Origin: an uncultured Clostridia bacterium
GTDB lineage: Bacteria; Bacillota; Clostridia; TANB77; CAG-508
NCBI GenBank assembly: GCA_944393505.1
Contig: CALYAK010000003.1
Span: 48,371 to 112,370 of the forward strand
Reading direction: 5' to 3'
DNA length: 64,000 nucleotides
Made by a program: the position numbers and the translations under genes
Notes under the pieces: model-generated
Seen by the model: the letters and a program-made list of their open reading frames with translations, nothing else
What the model was told of the DNA's origin: nothing
Database searches by the model: none
Part shown: piece after piece, positions 37,478 to 45,850 of the stretch
Numbering within the stretch: the first letter of the stretch is position 1
Layout of the letters: every line of letters begins with the position of its first letter

Positions 37478-37828
37478 ATGAATTTTTCGTTATTTCATTC
37501 TAGGGATATCAAATCTTCTGTAATAGAAGACCTTGCCCAAAATTTGTTAAAGGAGATTACCCAATATATGAAACAATTGGATTCTAAAGATTTGAATCAA
37601 TTTTCGGAAAAAGATCGTTTTACTTTTGATCATATCGAAGGTGATTTTGCCATTTGTGAAAATCGTCAAGACGGTTCGATGATTCAAGTGCCCAAAACTT
37701 TAATTGATTCATCTGCTTCGATTGGCTCGATTCTTCGCATTGAAAATGGAAGGTTTCTTCCTTGTGAAGAAGAAACTTTGGAAGCTCGTCAAACCATCAA
37801 AAATCTTCTCGATGATTTATATTCCTAA
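37478..37828 (+). CDS. DUF3006-like protein
   Basis: A 116-residue protein. Residues 1-45 are helical and unknown; from KDRFTFDHIEGDFAICENRQDGSMIQVPKTLID onward (core DRFTFDHIEGDFAICEN) it matches the small beta domain DUF3006, which often lies next to ComEC-type metallo-hydrolases. Here the convergent neighbour is exactly such a protein, supporting the call. The ribosome site is weak (AAAGAGG). Function unknown. Confidence 0.7.
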   Translation: MNFSLFHSRDIKSSVIEDLAQNLLKEITQYMKQLDSKDLNQFSEKDRFTFDHIEGDFAICENRQDGSMIQVPKTLIDSSASIGSILRIENGRFLPCEEETLEARQTIKNLLDDLYS

Positions 37829-37838
37829 AAATTTTGAA

Positions 37839-37867
37839 ACCTGCATTAAAAAAATGCAGGTCTTTTG
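37839..37867. terminator. Bidirectional terminator between convergent genes
   Basis: ACCTGCATT/AATGCAGGT, 9-base stem with A5 loop, T-rich on the + side. Confidence 0.75.
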
Positions 37868-37869
37868 TT

Positions 37870-38830
37870 TTATCCATCACAAGAAATTGGAACTGTTTCA
37901 ATCACAATTTTCTCCCCTTGATCAATTAGATGAATAGTTCCATCTTCATCTGTTCGGTAAATTTTACTTCCCATTTGTTCGAATCGGTTTAAGATCTCTT
38001 CTTTGGGAAGACCATAGCTATTACCTTCCCCTACTTGAATAATCGCAATTTCCGGTTTTATCTGATCTAAAAATGCTTGACTAGAACTAGTTGAAGAACC
38101 ATGATGCCCCACTTTTAGCACATCGACATCTTCCCATGTTCTTGCTTCTTCTACCTTTTTTTCTGCATCTCCCATAAATAGGTATTGATGTTCTTGGTAA
38201 TTCATTTGTATGACAATAGAAGCATTGTTTGGCTCGTCTGGTTCTGTGTGATCAACTGCTTTTACCTCACAGGTCACATTTCCGATCTGGAAAGTTTTTC
38301 CCACTTCCACTTTAGTTAATTTTAATCCTTTCGCCTGAATAGCAGTCAATAGTCTTTCATAATATTTTGCTGTTGAAGTTTGATTATATGGTAAATAGAT
38401 CGTACCAATTTCAAATTCTTCTACAATTTTTCCCATTCCTCCAATATGGTCTTCATGAATATGGGTTCCAATTAAATAATCAATTTTTTGAATCCCATAG
38501 GATTTTATAGTTTCTGCGATTTTACTTCCATCTTCTACATTTCCGGCATCAATTAACATTGTTTCTCCGGTTATTTTGCACCAAAATACAATCTGCTTGC
38601 CCTACATCCCAAAAGATCACATGTAAATTTTCATCTTGCAAGTTGATTTCTTGTGCTTGTACTTCTTCTGCTAAAACGGTTTGTGCTACTTGTGCTACTT
38701 GTGCTGTTTCTTCTGCCTTTGGTAAAACTGGTATTCCATTTGCTTCCAATAGATAGATCGCTAGGATAATGAAACAAGCAAGTAGGACAGAAATCAGTGA
38801 TTTTGTTTGCTTTCTTTTGTTTTTCCTCAT
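37870..38830 (-). CDS. Exported ComEC-type metallo-beta-lactamase-fold hydrolase, read through a +1 shift at CGGA
   Basis: Two overlapping frames make one 319-residue protein if the C at 38569 (minus strand) is skipped. The upstream frame gives a signal anchor (about 12-32), a linker and FWDVGQADCILVQNN; the downstream frame gives GETMLIDAGN and the metal motif THIHEDHIGG, then the hydrolase domain to the end (HHGSSTSSS). Joined at AAC-(C)-GGA the sequence is VQNN-G-ETMLIDAG, the usual continuity in ComEC-like secreted hydrolases. The total length is 961 bases, one more than a multiple of three. It is one of five genes here broken only at CGG+A. A real mutation or assembly error is the alternative. 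Confidence 0.75.
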
Positions 38831-38844
38831 ATTTTTCCCCTCTT

Positions 38845-39439
38845 CTATTTAATTTGAATTCCAAGGAGTTTTGATAAGTCAATTGCTTGCTCTATGTTGA
38901 CAATCGCACCTTTTAAATCTTTACTGTCAACAACAATTCCTTCGATTTGTGATGTGGTAAAGTCAATTTGATCTAAACTGGTACGGAAAAATTGTACATT
39001 TCGTAGGTCACTCTGTTCAAAAGTATTCCCTTTCCATTTTACTTCTTCAAAAGATGCTTCTTTTAATATACTTTGCTTCCATTGGATATCTTTTAAGTTC
39101 GCCTTTGTGAAATTTGCATAACTTGCATTACTTTCTTCCAAACAACAAGAATGAAGGTCTGCCTCCATAAAGTTTGATCCTACCAGTTTGCAATTCTGAA
39201 AATTTACTTTTGAAAAATATGCATTTTCGAATCTTGCTCCTGATAAATCACATAGCAAAAATGTACAATTGATAAAAGAACTTTTTTCAAAGATTCCATT
39301 GGGAAATTGAACTTTTTCGAATCGGCAAGAATAGAATTCCCCCGTCGAAAAGTCTACCTCTTCCAGAGTTTCTTCTTTCCATTGTCGATATTCAATTCTT
39401 TTTTCTTCTCCGAATTAAAGTTTCAATTTCTTCTTTCAT
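38845..39439 (-). CDS. Pentapeptide-repeat protein, read through a +1 shift at CGGA
   Basis: About 197 residues with repeated A(N/D)LXX-type units (for example ARFENAYFSKVNF, ADLHSCCLEESN, ANFTKANLKDIQW), which fold as a quadrilateral beta helix. The only ATG with a ribosome site (39437-39439, GAGGAG upstream) overlaps the rdgB stop as ATGA, but its frame stops after 15 codons. Codon 10 is CGG (39410-39412) followed by A; skipping one C gives MKEEIETLI-G-EEKRIEYRQW and joins smoothly to the repeats. The coupled start makes a wrong-start explanation unlikely. Function unknown. Confidence 0.72.
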
Positions 39440-40053
39440 TTTTTCTCCTCGTTTTCCGAAAGACCTTCTTTCAAGAAATCTAAAATTTGTTTACTACTAC
39501 TTCCTTTTCTTGTTCTTTCATAATCTTCTTTTTTCGTTTCGGATAAATATTGATTTAACTCTGGTAGAATGGTAATGGAATCAAGCGGGTAACCTTCGTG
39601 ACGAACATTGCTAATGGTTTCTACCAAATAGAAATTGGATCCTTCTACTTGATGTGTTTGAAATTCTTTTCCATCGTAAATCGCAACACCTTTCACCCAT
39701 TTTGCTTGTACTTTTCCTCCATATTTATGAACAAGAGCAGTATAGTAGGTAAGCATTTCCTCATCGGTTAGTTCTTTTCCTTTTATCCTTCTTACTTTTG
39801 CTCCTGGTTGATCTTCTTTGGATACGCCTTCTAAGTATAACGTGTCATCAATTGCAATTGTTTTCATTTTGGTTTGTTCATAATACGCTTTTGCTTTGAT
39901 TTTTGCGTTTTCAATTGCATTTTCTCCCGTTTCTTCTACCTTACAATCCACATGTTGATCACTTAATGTGCATACTTGTATTTTTTCTTTTTTTAATTCT
40001 TCTGCGTAATACTTGATTTTAGCTGGATTTTTTGTTGCAAATAATACTTCCAT
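39436..40053 (-). CDS. rdgB: Non-canonical purine NTP pyrophosphatase (RdgB/HAM1 family)
   Basis: A 205-residue house-cleaning enzyme that hydrolyses dITP and XTP to monophosphates. The start MEVLFATKNPAKIKYYAEEL is the family's phosphate-binding (T/S)xNxxK region, and DDTLYLEGVSKEDQPGAKVRR near residues 68-89 contains the conserved acidic and glycine residues. It is upstream of the pentapeptide-repeat gene (ATGA overlap) and 11 bases after a Nudix fusion gene, suggesting a nucleotide-sanitising operon. Confidence 0.88.
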   Translation of the reverse strand: MEVLFATKNPAKIKYYAEELKKEKIQVCTLSDQHVDCKVEETGENAIENAKIKAKAYYEQTKMKTIAIDDTLYLEGVSKEDQPGAKVRRIKGKELTDEEMLTYYTALVHKYGGKVQAKWVKGVAIYDGKEFQTHQVEGSNFYLVETISNVRHEGYPLDSITILPELNQYLSETKKEDYERTRKGSSSKQILDFLKEGLSENEEKK

Positions 40054-40064
40054 ATTTTTTTCTC

Positions 40065-41294
40065 CTATCGGATAATTTCAAATTCAAAATATCTTTCTTG
40101 GAATTCCACTAATGCTGTAATCGCATCATTGGAATATTGTTTTCCTTTTGGAACAACAACTAATTTATCATCATCATCGTTTAAACGATGAATGACAGCA
40201 ATACAGACACCTTTTGCTTCTGTCACTGGTTCCCAAATACCTAATAAATAGGCATCTAATTCTTCTCCATCTGCTGCCTTTGTCCCTGGAATATATCCAT
40301 AATTAACTGGATAAATAAAACTGTGACAAGGATGAACTGATCCCATTTTTCGGTCAACTTTTACTGTAACTTCTTTTCGTAAAAAAGAATAACTTTCTCT
40401 TTGCTTTTTCTGCTTGGCTTGTTCATATTCTTCTTTTCCAAAATCCATTGTTGGCACAACGATCCCTTGTTCCATCATTTCTAAATAAGTAGTCAAATCT
40501 ACCCATTTTGCATCCACAACTTCCCCATCACGGAAATTGATCGCATGTAAGTTGATATCTTTTCGGACAATCCAAATATCTTTGATATATTTTCGATCTT
40601 CGTAGCGCTTGGTACTAAATAGGATTGGCTCATAAGGATCAAAAACTAGACCAAGTTCTTCTTTCCATTCACGGCAGATTGCTTCTAAACTCGTTTCACC
40701 TTGAATCGCACTTCCTCTCGTAGCCTCCCAAAAACCTGGGTATTTCTTTTTCTTTGGTGAACGCTTTGTTACTAAAATTTCACCTTTAGAATTGAATAAG
40801 ATTCCTTGTACCACAAGATGGTATTCCCCCTCTTCTAGAGGCTCTTTATCGCGAATACAAGTTTTTCCTGTCTTCTTCCTGTTTTCATCATAAATGTCCC
40901 AGATCTCTTGATTATCATGAATTGCTTTTCTTAATAATTCTTTTGCACTTTCAAAGGTAAGTCTTTGAAAAGCTTCTTCCCAAGTGACCCATTCAACTTT
41001 TTGTACTTCTTCCATTTGTGGCGTTTCTTCCCCTTTTTTCTTTTTGGCTAGAAAAAAGATAACTTCTTTTTCCACGTCTGATTTCGGCATATAGGTAATG
41101 CTGTAACGATGTTTCTTTCGAACATCTACGACAATTCCAGTTTCTTCTTTTACTTCTCGAATTGCTGTTTCAACTTCTGTTTCTCCTTCTTCCATATGGC
41201 CTTTTGGAAAATCCCAATGCCCAGAATTGTGTTTGATTAATAGTACCGTTCTTTTATCTAGCACGATACATCCGCATGATTTTTCTTGTTTCAT
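40065..41294 (-). CDS. Triple-domain Nudix-Nudix-pyrophosphatase fusion
   Basis: A 409-residue protein with three phosphate-hydrolase domains. Residues 1-125 form an Ap4A-type Nudix domain with the box GHMEEGETEVETAIREVKEETGI (G-x5-E-x7-REV-xEE-xG). About 140-290 is a second Nudix domain of IPP-isomerase type with GSAIQGETSLEAICREWKEELGL. About 305-409 resembles family I inorganic pyrophosphatase (YPVNYGYIPGT, DGEELDAYLLG). I have not met this combination before; it could clean nucleotides and remove the pyrophosphate made. It overlaps no neighbour but lies in a nucleotide-maintenance cluster. Confidence 0.8.
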   Translation of the reverse strand: MKQEKSCGCIVLDKRTVLLIKHNSGHWDFPKGHMEEGETEVETAIREVKEETGIVVDVRKKHRYSITYMPKSDVEKEVIFFLAKKKKGEETPQMEEVQKVEWVTWEEAFQRLTFESAKELLRKAIHDNQEIWDIYDENRKKTGKTCIRDKEPLEEGEYHLVVQGILFNSKGEILVTKRSPKKKKYPGFWEATRGSAIQGETSLEAICREWKEELGLVFDPYEPILFSTKRYEDRKYIKDIWIVRKDINLHAINFRDGEVVDAKWVDLTTYLEMMEQGIVVPTMDFGKEEYEQAKQKKQRESYSFLRKEVTVKVDRKMGSVHPCHSFIYPVNYGYIPGTKAADGEELDAYLLGIWEPVTEAKGVCIAVIHRLNDDDDKLVVVPKGKQYSNDAITALVEFQERYFEFEIIR

Positions 41295-41303
41295 CTTTTC
41301 CTC

Positions 41304-41934
41304 CTAAATTTGGATTTCCACCTGTGTATTTGTTACAAGATTTTGAAATCTTATTCCATCTTCTTTCTTTCCGACAATTAATCCATAATGCGTTGGAATG
41401 GCTTTTTTCGGATTCATTTGATTCATTAATTCTGCCGCTTCTTCTGCTGTCATCGTATAAGTTCCACCAACTGGAACAAGAGCAACATCACAAGAGATGG
41501 ATTCTAATTCTGGTAGATGATCGGTATCTCCTGCTACATAAATTCTCTGTCCTTCACATTCCAAAATATATCCAACCCAATGATTTTCTTTTGGGTGAAA
41601 TGGTTTTGTTACATTATATGCTGGAACGGTTTCGAAAGAAACTTTTCCAATACTTGCTTTTTCATTTGGTTCGACAACCATTACGTTTTCTTCTCCGAAC
41701 AAGTTGTTCTGCTTCTTGTCTAGAGCTTTGAACTGTTACAATCTTGGTTCCCTCTTTCTTGATTTTCTCGATATCCTCTTTTGAAAAATGATCATAATGA
41801 GAATGTGTAATGAAAATATAGTCTGCATCATGGCTTTCCTTTTCGATTTGATAAGGATCGACATAAAGAATTCCTTCTTTTGTTTCGATTCGAATACTAC
41901 TATGTTTCAATACTTGTATTTGGCTCATTTTCAT
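41304..41934 (-). CDS. Metallo-beta-lactamase-fold hydrolase, read through a +1 shift at CGGA
   Basis: About 209 residues when joined. The first frame contains VLKHSSIRIE and THSHYDHFSKEDIE, the metal-binding motif; it ends in nonsense after EQLVRRRKRN. The second frame holds ENVMVVEPNEK, then AGDTDHLPEL and PTHYG, the remaining metal ligands. Joining at GTT-(C)-GGA (CGG at 41695-41697) gives EAEQLV-G-EENVMVVEPNEK, natural for UPF0173-like hydrolases. The full length is 631 bases, a multiple of three plus one. Substrate unknown. Confidence 0.78.
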
Positions 41935-42006
41935 TCCTCCTTTTTTGACCTATTTATTCTATCATAAAGATTCGAAATTGAATAGCTTTTCTTTTAACCC
42001 TAAAAG

Positions 42007-42036
42007 AAAAGTGCGATTTTAGTCGCACTTTTTTAT
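42007..42036 (-). terminator. Terminator overlapping the Nudix gene end
   Basis: AAAAGTGCGA/TCGCACTTTT stem with the stop codon of the gene inside the loop region; U-rich on the minus strand. Confidence 0.6.
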
Positions 42037-42600
42037 GTTCTTTAACTTTTCATTTAATTTTGGATAAACTTTTTGTTTCATCCACTCTTCGGTACAATAT
42101 TGATTGATTTCCTCAATTGGAATCCACTTTGCTCCCTGGTTTTCATCCGGCTTCATGGTTAGCATTTCTTCTTCCGATACTTCTAATAGATAGGTCAAAT
42201 TGAGATGAACATGAGAACTAACGTATTTTCCTCTTTTTACATGCCCATTTACACAGATGATTTCCAAGGAATAGATTCCATCTTTTAGAACTTTTACGTG
42301 TTCAATTCCTGTTTCTTCCTTTAATTCACGAATTGCAGTTTGCAAAAGATCTGCTTCTCCATCTGCATGTCCACCCGTCCATGTCCAAGATTGATAAATA
42401 TTGTGATAAATCATTAAGACTTTTGTTCTTTCTGGATTAACCACCCAGCTAGAAGCCGTAAAATGACCAAATTCATTTTCTCTTGTTAACACATTATCAA
42501 AGTTTTGGATATATGCTAACATAACTTTTTGATCTTGCTTTTCTTGTTCATTTTCTGGTTGATAGGCTTGAATTTGCTTTTCTAAGTCTTTCAAATTCAT
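42019..42600 (-). CDS. Nudix hydrolase
   Basis: A 193-residue protein with the Nudix box GGHADGEADLLQTAIRELKEETGI near residues 77-100 (all required E and G residues present) and a helical N-terminal extension of about 45 residues (EKQIQAYQPENEQEKQDQK). Hydrolyses a nucleoside diphosphate linked to another group; substrate cannot be told. Six bases separate it from the superoxide reductase gene upstream. Confidence 0.87.
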   Translation of the reverse strand: MNLKDLEKQIQAYQPENEQEKQDQKVMLAYIQNFDNVLTRENEFGHFTASSWVVNPERTKVLMIYHNIYQSWTWTGGHADGEADLLQTAIRELKEETGIEHVKVLKDGIYSLEIICVNGHVKRGKYVSSHVHLNLTYLLEVSEEEMLTMKPDENQGAKWIPIEEINQYCTEEWMKQKVYPKLNEKLKNIKKCD

Positions 42601-42606
42601 GTTTCT

Positions 42607-42984
42607 TTATTCAACCTCTACTTTCCATAATCCATGTTTATTGCAATATTCATAAACCGTTGATCCCGGAACATAGTGAAATTCTGCTACCGCTTCTTTT
42701 CCTGGCTCTAATCTCACTAGGCATTCTCTTTCTTTTGTAACAAGCATGATCCATTCGATAAAGTGTTCTTCTTCCATAACATGGTTGACACGAACGACGA
42801 TTTTATCTCCTTTTACTTCATAAACTGGAACATGTTTTTCAACAGCAGCATCGGTTGAATTTGCTTTTAATTCTTCCATTGGTTCTCCACAACATTGGAT
42901 TCCACATCCAGAGCAATTACAATCTTCATACACTCTTACCATTGCTCCACATTTTTTACATCTTTTTATTTTAAAATTTTCCAT
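42607..42984 (-). CDS. Superoxide reductase (desulfoferrodoxin, two iron centres)
   Basis: A 125-residue 2Fe-type desulfoferrodoxin that reduces superoxide to hydrogen peroxide in anaerobes. The N-terminal rubredoxin-like centre has CKKCG and CCGEPM with extra cysteines in DCNCSGCG, more than the usual four. The catalytic Fe(His4)Cys site is marked by EKHVP, the paired His of HVMEEEHFIEW, and C in EYCNKHGLW. Ribosome site AAAGGAGG. Confidence 0.92.
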   Translation of the reverse strand: MENFKIKRCKKCGAMVRVYEDCNCSGCGIQCCGEPMEELKANSTDAAVEKHVPVYEVKGDKIVVRVNHVMEEEHFIEWIMLVTKERECLVRLEPGKEAVAEFHYVPGSTVYEYCNKHGLWKVEVE

Positions 42985-43137
42985 TTTTTCTCCTCCTTTT
43001 CTGTGGTTATTGTACCATGGGATAATTTGGTTGTAAATAGAACTTTCTTTCGATCGTCACGAATAACCTCTTAATCTCTTATAATCTCATACAATTAAAT
43101 GCTCCTTGCTATTTCTTAATACAGTGTAGTAGATTTT

Positions 43138-43166
43138 TTGACATTTTATGTAAATTGTTGTATAAT
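43138..43166 (+). promoter_or_regulatory. Perfect consensus promoter of the 43217 cassette
   Basis: TTGACA (43138-43143) and TATAAT (43161-43166) are 17 bases apart. The spacer TTTTATGTAAATTGTTG closely resembles that of the promoter at 29757. Confidence 0.85.
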
Positions 43167-43216
43167 ATTCCTGATGCTACAGATGTAGTGTTAATTTCTA
43201 TTAGGAGGGTTCTTCA

Positions 43217-43426
43217 ATGAACAGTTTGAATCGAGCCGTCTCGTCGATTACCCATTACTACGACTTGGTCGGTGAAGATCATATGTTGGAGGAGATCCGC
43301 TGTCGGACTCTTCCCGTGGAAATTCAACAATCCTTCGAGGTACTGCGTTCGTATATGAATCGCCAGGCTTTCCGTAGCCCGAGCAACGCTCCGTTCCTCA
43401 CCGTAATTTTCCGCATCAACAATTGA
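43217..43426 (+). CDS. Small unrecognised protein, GC-rich cassette
   Basis: The protein has 69 residues, MNSLNRAVSSITHYYDLVGED at the start, then a probable helix ending LRSYMNRQAFRSPSN. No domain or membrane segment recognised. It has a perfect promoter, a TAGGAGGG ribosome site ten bases upstream and a GC-rich terminator, so it is likely expressed. One in-frame CGG (43304-43306, followed by A) and high G+C set it apart from neighbours. Could be a small regulatory or immunity-type protein; unknown. Confidence 0.55.
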   Translation: MNSLNRAVSSITHYYDLVGEDHMLEEIRCRTLPVEIQQSFEVLRSYMNRQAFRSPSNAPFLTVIFRINN

Positions 43427-43433
43427 CCCTCGC

Positions 43434-43458
43434 ACCGCCGGTTTTCCGGCGGTTTTTA
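43434..43458 (+). terminator. GC-rich terminator of the 43217 cassette
   Basis: ACCGCCGG/CCGGCGGT, TTTT loop, T5 tail, eight bases after the stop. Confidence 0.9.
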
Positions 43459-43465
43459 TTTCTTT

Positions 43466-43510
43466 AAAAAGAGAGAGCAATACACTCCATTTGTTGTGTT
43501 TTGCTCTCTC
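43466..43510 (-). terminator. Terminator of the 43527 cassette
   Basis: GAGAGAGCAA…TTGCTCTCTC stem, U5 on the minus strand, 16 bases past the stop of the metallopeptidase-like gene. Confidence 0.8.
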
Positions 43511-43526
43511 CTTTTCTTTTACAGAG

Positions 43527-44150
43527 TTATTGCCAAACAAACTGCAGAACCCTCTTCTGGATTTCTTTTCTCTTCCAGTAATCGATGGTTGCATTAAACA
43601 TTTCGCGATCTTCGGTTTCTCCCGTTACGAGGTTTCCGGTTTCGTCTGCTACCAGCTCCCTTAGCCTCTGACGGTTTTCCCAATAACCGACGCCAAGGAT
43701 CGAAGCTACCTCTTTCAATAACCATTCTGCTCCAGATTTTACATCCATTGCTTTGTGTCCGAGCTCGTGCCCGAAGAGATTCCCTCCCGAGATCTCTCCA
43801 ATTCCACACACAGAGTTACAATCTAGGTAGATCACTTTGTTTAGAACGTTATATCCTCCCAGAACCAGACCATTTAAAGGGAGAACAATTACTTGCTGTC
43901 CATCTAACAGCCTGGCTGGTAACTCGGAACAATCATATCGGTCGATATGCCTCCGCATGGCATAAAAATACTGCGGAAAAAGAAGCTCTTCTGCACAACG
44001 TTCTAGGTTTTCTTTTTGCTCGGAAAGTTCTTTTCCCATTGCTGGCGCCTGTGTTGGATCTACGTCTAGATCTGGAAGTGGTATTCGACATGTCACCTCC
44101 ACTCGATGTCTTAAGGTTGACGTCCGAATAAAAACTCTGTACGCAGCCAT
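43527..44150 (-). CDS. HExxH metallopeptidase-like protein, GC-rich cassette
   Basis: 207 residues from the ATG at 44148-44150, which has GGAGG seven bases upstream. The motif NLFGHELGHKAMD near residues 134-146 contains HELGH, a zinc-peptidase signature, but I cannot name a family, and the third ligand may be Asp/Glu in RELVADETGN. No signal peptide, so it may be cytoplasmic. In-frame CGG codons at 44124-44126 and 43953-43955 are both followed by A. Composition is GC-rich; it has its own terminator and lies tail to tail with the 43217 cassette. Confidence 0.6.
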   Translation of the reverse strand: MAAYRVFIRTSTLRHRVEVTCRIPLPDLDVDPTQAPAMGKELSEQKENLERCAEELLFPQYFYAMRRHIDRYDCSELPARLLDGQQVIVLPLNGLVLGGYNVLNKVIYLDCNSVCGIGEISGGNLFGHELGHKAMDVKSGAEWLLKEVASILGVGYWENRQRLRELVADETGNLVTGETEDREMFNATIDYWKRKEIQKRVLQFVWQ

Positions 44151-44257
44151 AATCTGACCTCCATTCATCTTTCAACGGTTGATGATTAACATAATGATTA
44201 TACTAGATTTATGGCAAAAAGTAAAGATAGGCAGGAATGCTGTCTATCTTTCTCCTC

Positions 44258-45157
44258 CTATTTTTGCATAGTTTCTTCTGGTTCTTCTCTTTCTTTTTCG
44301 CTTTCTAAGTAAGCTTGTTGTCTTTCTAACGAGTAATTTCTTTGTTCTTCTAAACTATCCATCCCCTTTGTCAATCGCTCTTTTAGCGTTTCCTTTTTCT
44401 TTTTAGAAACCATCTTTCCTTTTGCATGATAATCAATCGTAAGTGAACCATCTGGGTTGGTTAAAATTTGATAGTTTCTCTTAGCCAACAATCCTTTTCT
44501 TTTCGAAAAAATTGCTGGAAATAGTCTCTTTAATTTTGGATCTTCAAAATCAATTGGTCGATCTGTCCTTTGAAATTGAATTTGATATACTGGTGTTTTT
44601 TGCTTCGTTCCTTGCAAATTTCCGAATGCCAGCCTTGGAAGGAATAAATGAGAATTTTTTTTAAATGTTTCTTGATAATTTTCAACATAACCTAAATCTT
44701 CTAAGGTTTGAAATGCTTTTCGAATAATTCCATGGCTATCTGTTTCAAACTGAATCGGATTTCCATTTTTGTCTTTTCCATTTGTTTTCGACATTCCCAC
44801 AATTGCTTGTAGTTGTAAAAAGCCGGCTTTCTCAATATTGGTAAGTCCCCTCATCTCCTTTAAAATATCAGGTCTTACCACGTCTTGGTAGATTTTCATC
44901 GCTCCTTTTTGTTTTCTTAAAACAAAAGCTAAATCTAGATAACTCGTATAAATTGTTTCGTTTAATAATTTCTGTGCAGGATACAATGCCGTAATCATGG
45001 CGGGAACAATTAATGGAGGAATTGCTGCCGATACAATTGTAAGGCCCAAAAAAGCAGCAGAATATCCCAATATTTTTCCTGTTTTTACAGCTGCTTTTTT
45101 TATTTTTGCAGGTAAATTACGTTCAACTGGTACTGGTAAATTATTTTGCTTTTCCAT
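44258..45157 (-). CDS. Membrane protein of unknown function
   Basis: A 299-residue protein. A hydrophobic segment at about 30-60 (GYSAAFLGLTIVSAAIPPLIVPAMITAL) could be one long or two short helices. The middle region resembles a winged-helix pattern (FQTLEDLGYVENYQETF). The C-terminus is highly charged (KKKKETLKERLTK…REEPEETMQK). I do not recognise it. It is preceded by a good GGAGG-like site and stands alone between a cassette gene and a transferase-like gene. AT-rich and native-looking. Confidence 0.55.
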   Translation of the reverse strand: MEKQNNLPVPVERNLPAKIKKAAVKTGKILGYSAAFLGLTIVSAAIPPLIVPAMITALYPAQKLLNETIYTSYLDLAFVLRKQKGAMKIYQDVVRPDILKEMRGLTNIEKAGFLQLQAIVGMSKTNGKDKNGNPIQFETDSHGIIRKAFQTLEDLGYVENYQETFKKNSHLFLPRLAFGNLQGTKQKTPVYQIQFQRTDRPIDFEDPKLKRLFPAIFSKRKGLLAKRNYQILTNPDGSLTIDYHAKGKMVSKKKKETLKERLTKGMDSLEEQRNYSLERQQAYLESEKEREEPEETMQK

Positions 45158-45282
45158 GGTTCCTCCCCTGTTTTCTTTTGTTTCTTTTATTGTATCATAG
45201 GAATGATCGCTTTTCTAGTTATGGAAAGATCGTTTCGATTCCATTTTTTAGCGATCTTTTATATCCTTTATTTTTTTATTAT

Positions 45283-45693
45283 TTATTTTACTAAATTTAA
45301 ATCTCCATGAATCACAATTGGTGAAAATCCTGAAATTTCATCATATAGCATGCCTTCTGGGATATCATTGTATAGGAAGATCTTTTTACCTTTTCGGAAA
45401 GCTTCATAAAGCTCAAGAAAGGTCGCTCCTCCAATATAGTTTTTCTTACCGTTTTTATCAAAATTTAAGGTTAGAACAGCATCCATAGATGCAATTTTTT
45501 CTTCACTTAATCGGAACATCTTTGCTTTAAAGGCTGCATGTTCTTCTGGACCCAAATCCCAACTGTCTTGTTCTGCACTTGGCGTGTAATAGGAATTGGG
45601 AAGTGCTACTTCATGCCCCATTTGTTCTAGTTTTTCTTTAATTGGTGGTATGTCTGGATAAAATGCTTTACTACAAATTACAAATACTTTCAT
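45283..45693 (-). CDS. Nucleoside 2-deoxyribosyltransferase-like protein
   Basis: 136 residues from the ATG with GGAGGAAAC upstream (a longer reading adds 16 residues without support). MKVFVICSKAFYPDIPPIKEKLEQMGHEVALP is the Rossmann-like start of this superfamily; SMDAVLTLNFDKNGKKNYIGGATFLELYEAF contains the conserved GGxTxxEL(G/Y)xA pattern. These enzymes act on nucleosides or NAD-like molecules; the exact substrate is unknown. Confidence 0.65.
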   Translation of the reverse strand: MKVFVICSKAFYPDIPPIKEKLEQMGHEVALPNSYYTPSAEQDSWDLGPEEHAAFKAKMFRLSEEKIASMDAVLTLNFDKNGKKNYIGGATFLELYEAFRKGKKIFLYNDIPEGMLYDEISGFSPIVIHGDLNLVK

Positions 45694-45850
45694 TGTTTCC
45701 TCCCGTATTTCTTTATTTTGTTCATTATACAGCAAAGTCACAATTATGGCTATGCATATCTTTAAATTTGTTTGAATCTTAAGTAAAATATGATGAATCT
45801 TAATTGTTCTTGAAACAAGATCCTATGTAAAAAGCAACGATTTTTCGATT

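Noticed and set aside
39402..39409. A-run slippage (A AAA AAG) as the cause of the pentapeptide-gene frame change
   Set aside because: A -1 slip gives the wrong frame; losing one A would work but does not explain the other four genes, which have no such run. The CGGA site explains all five.
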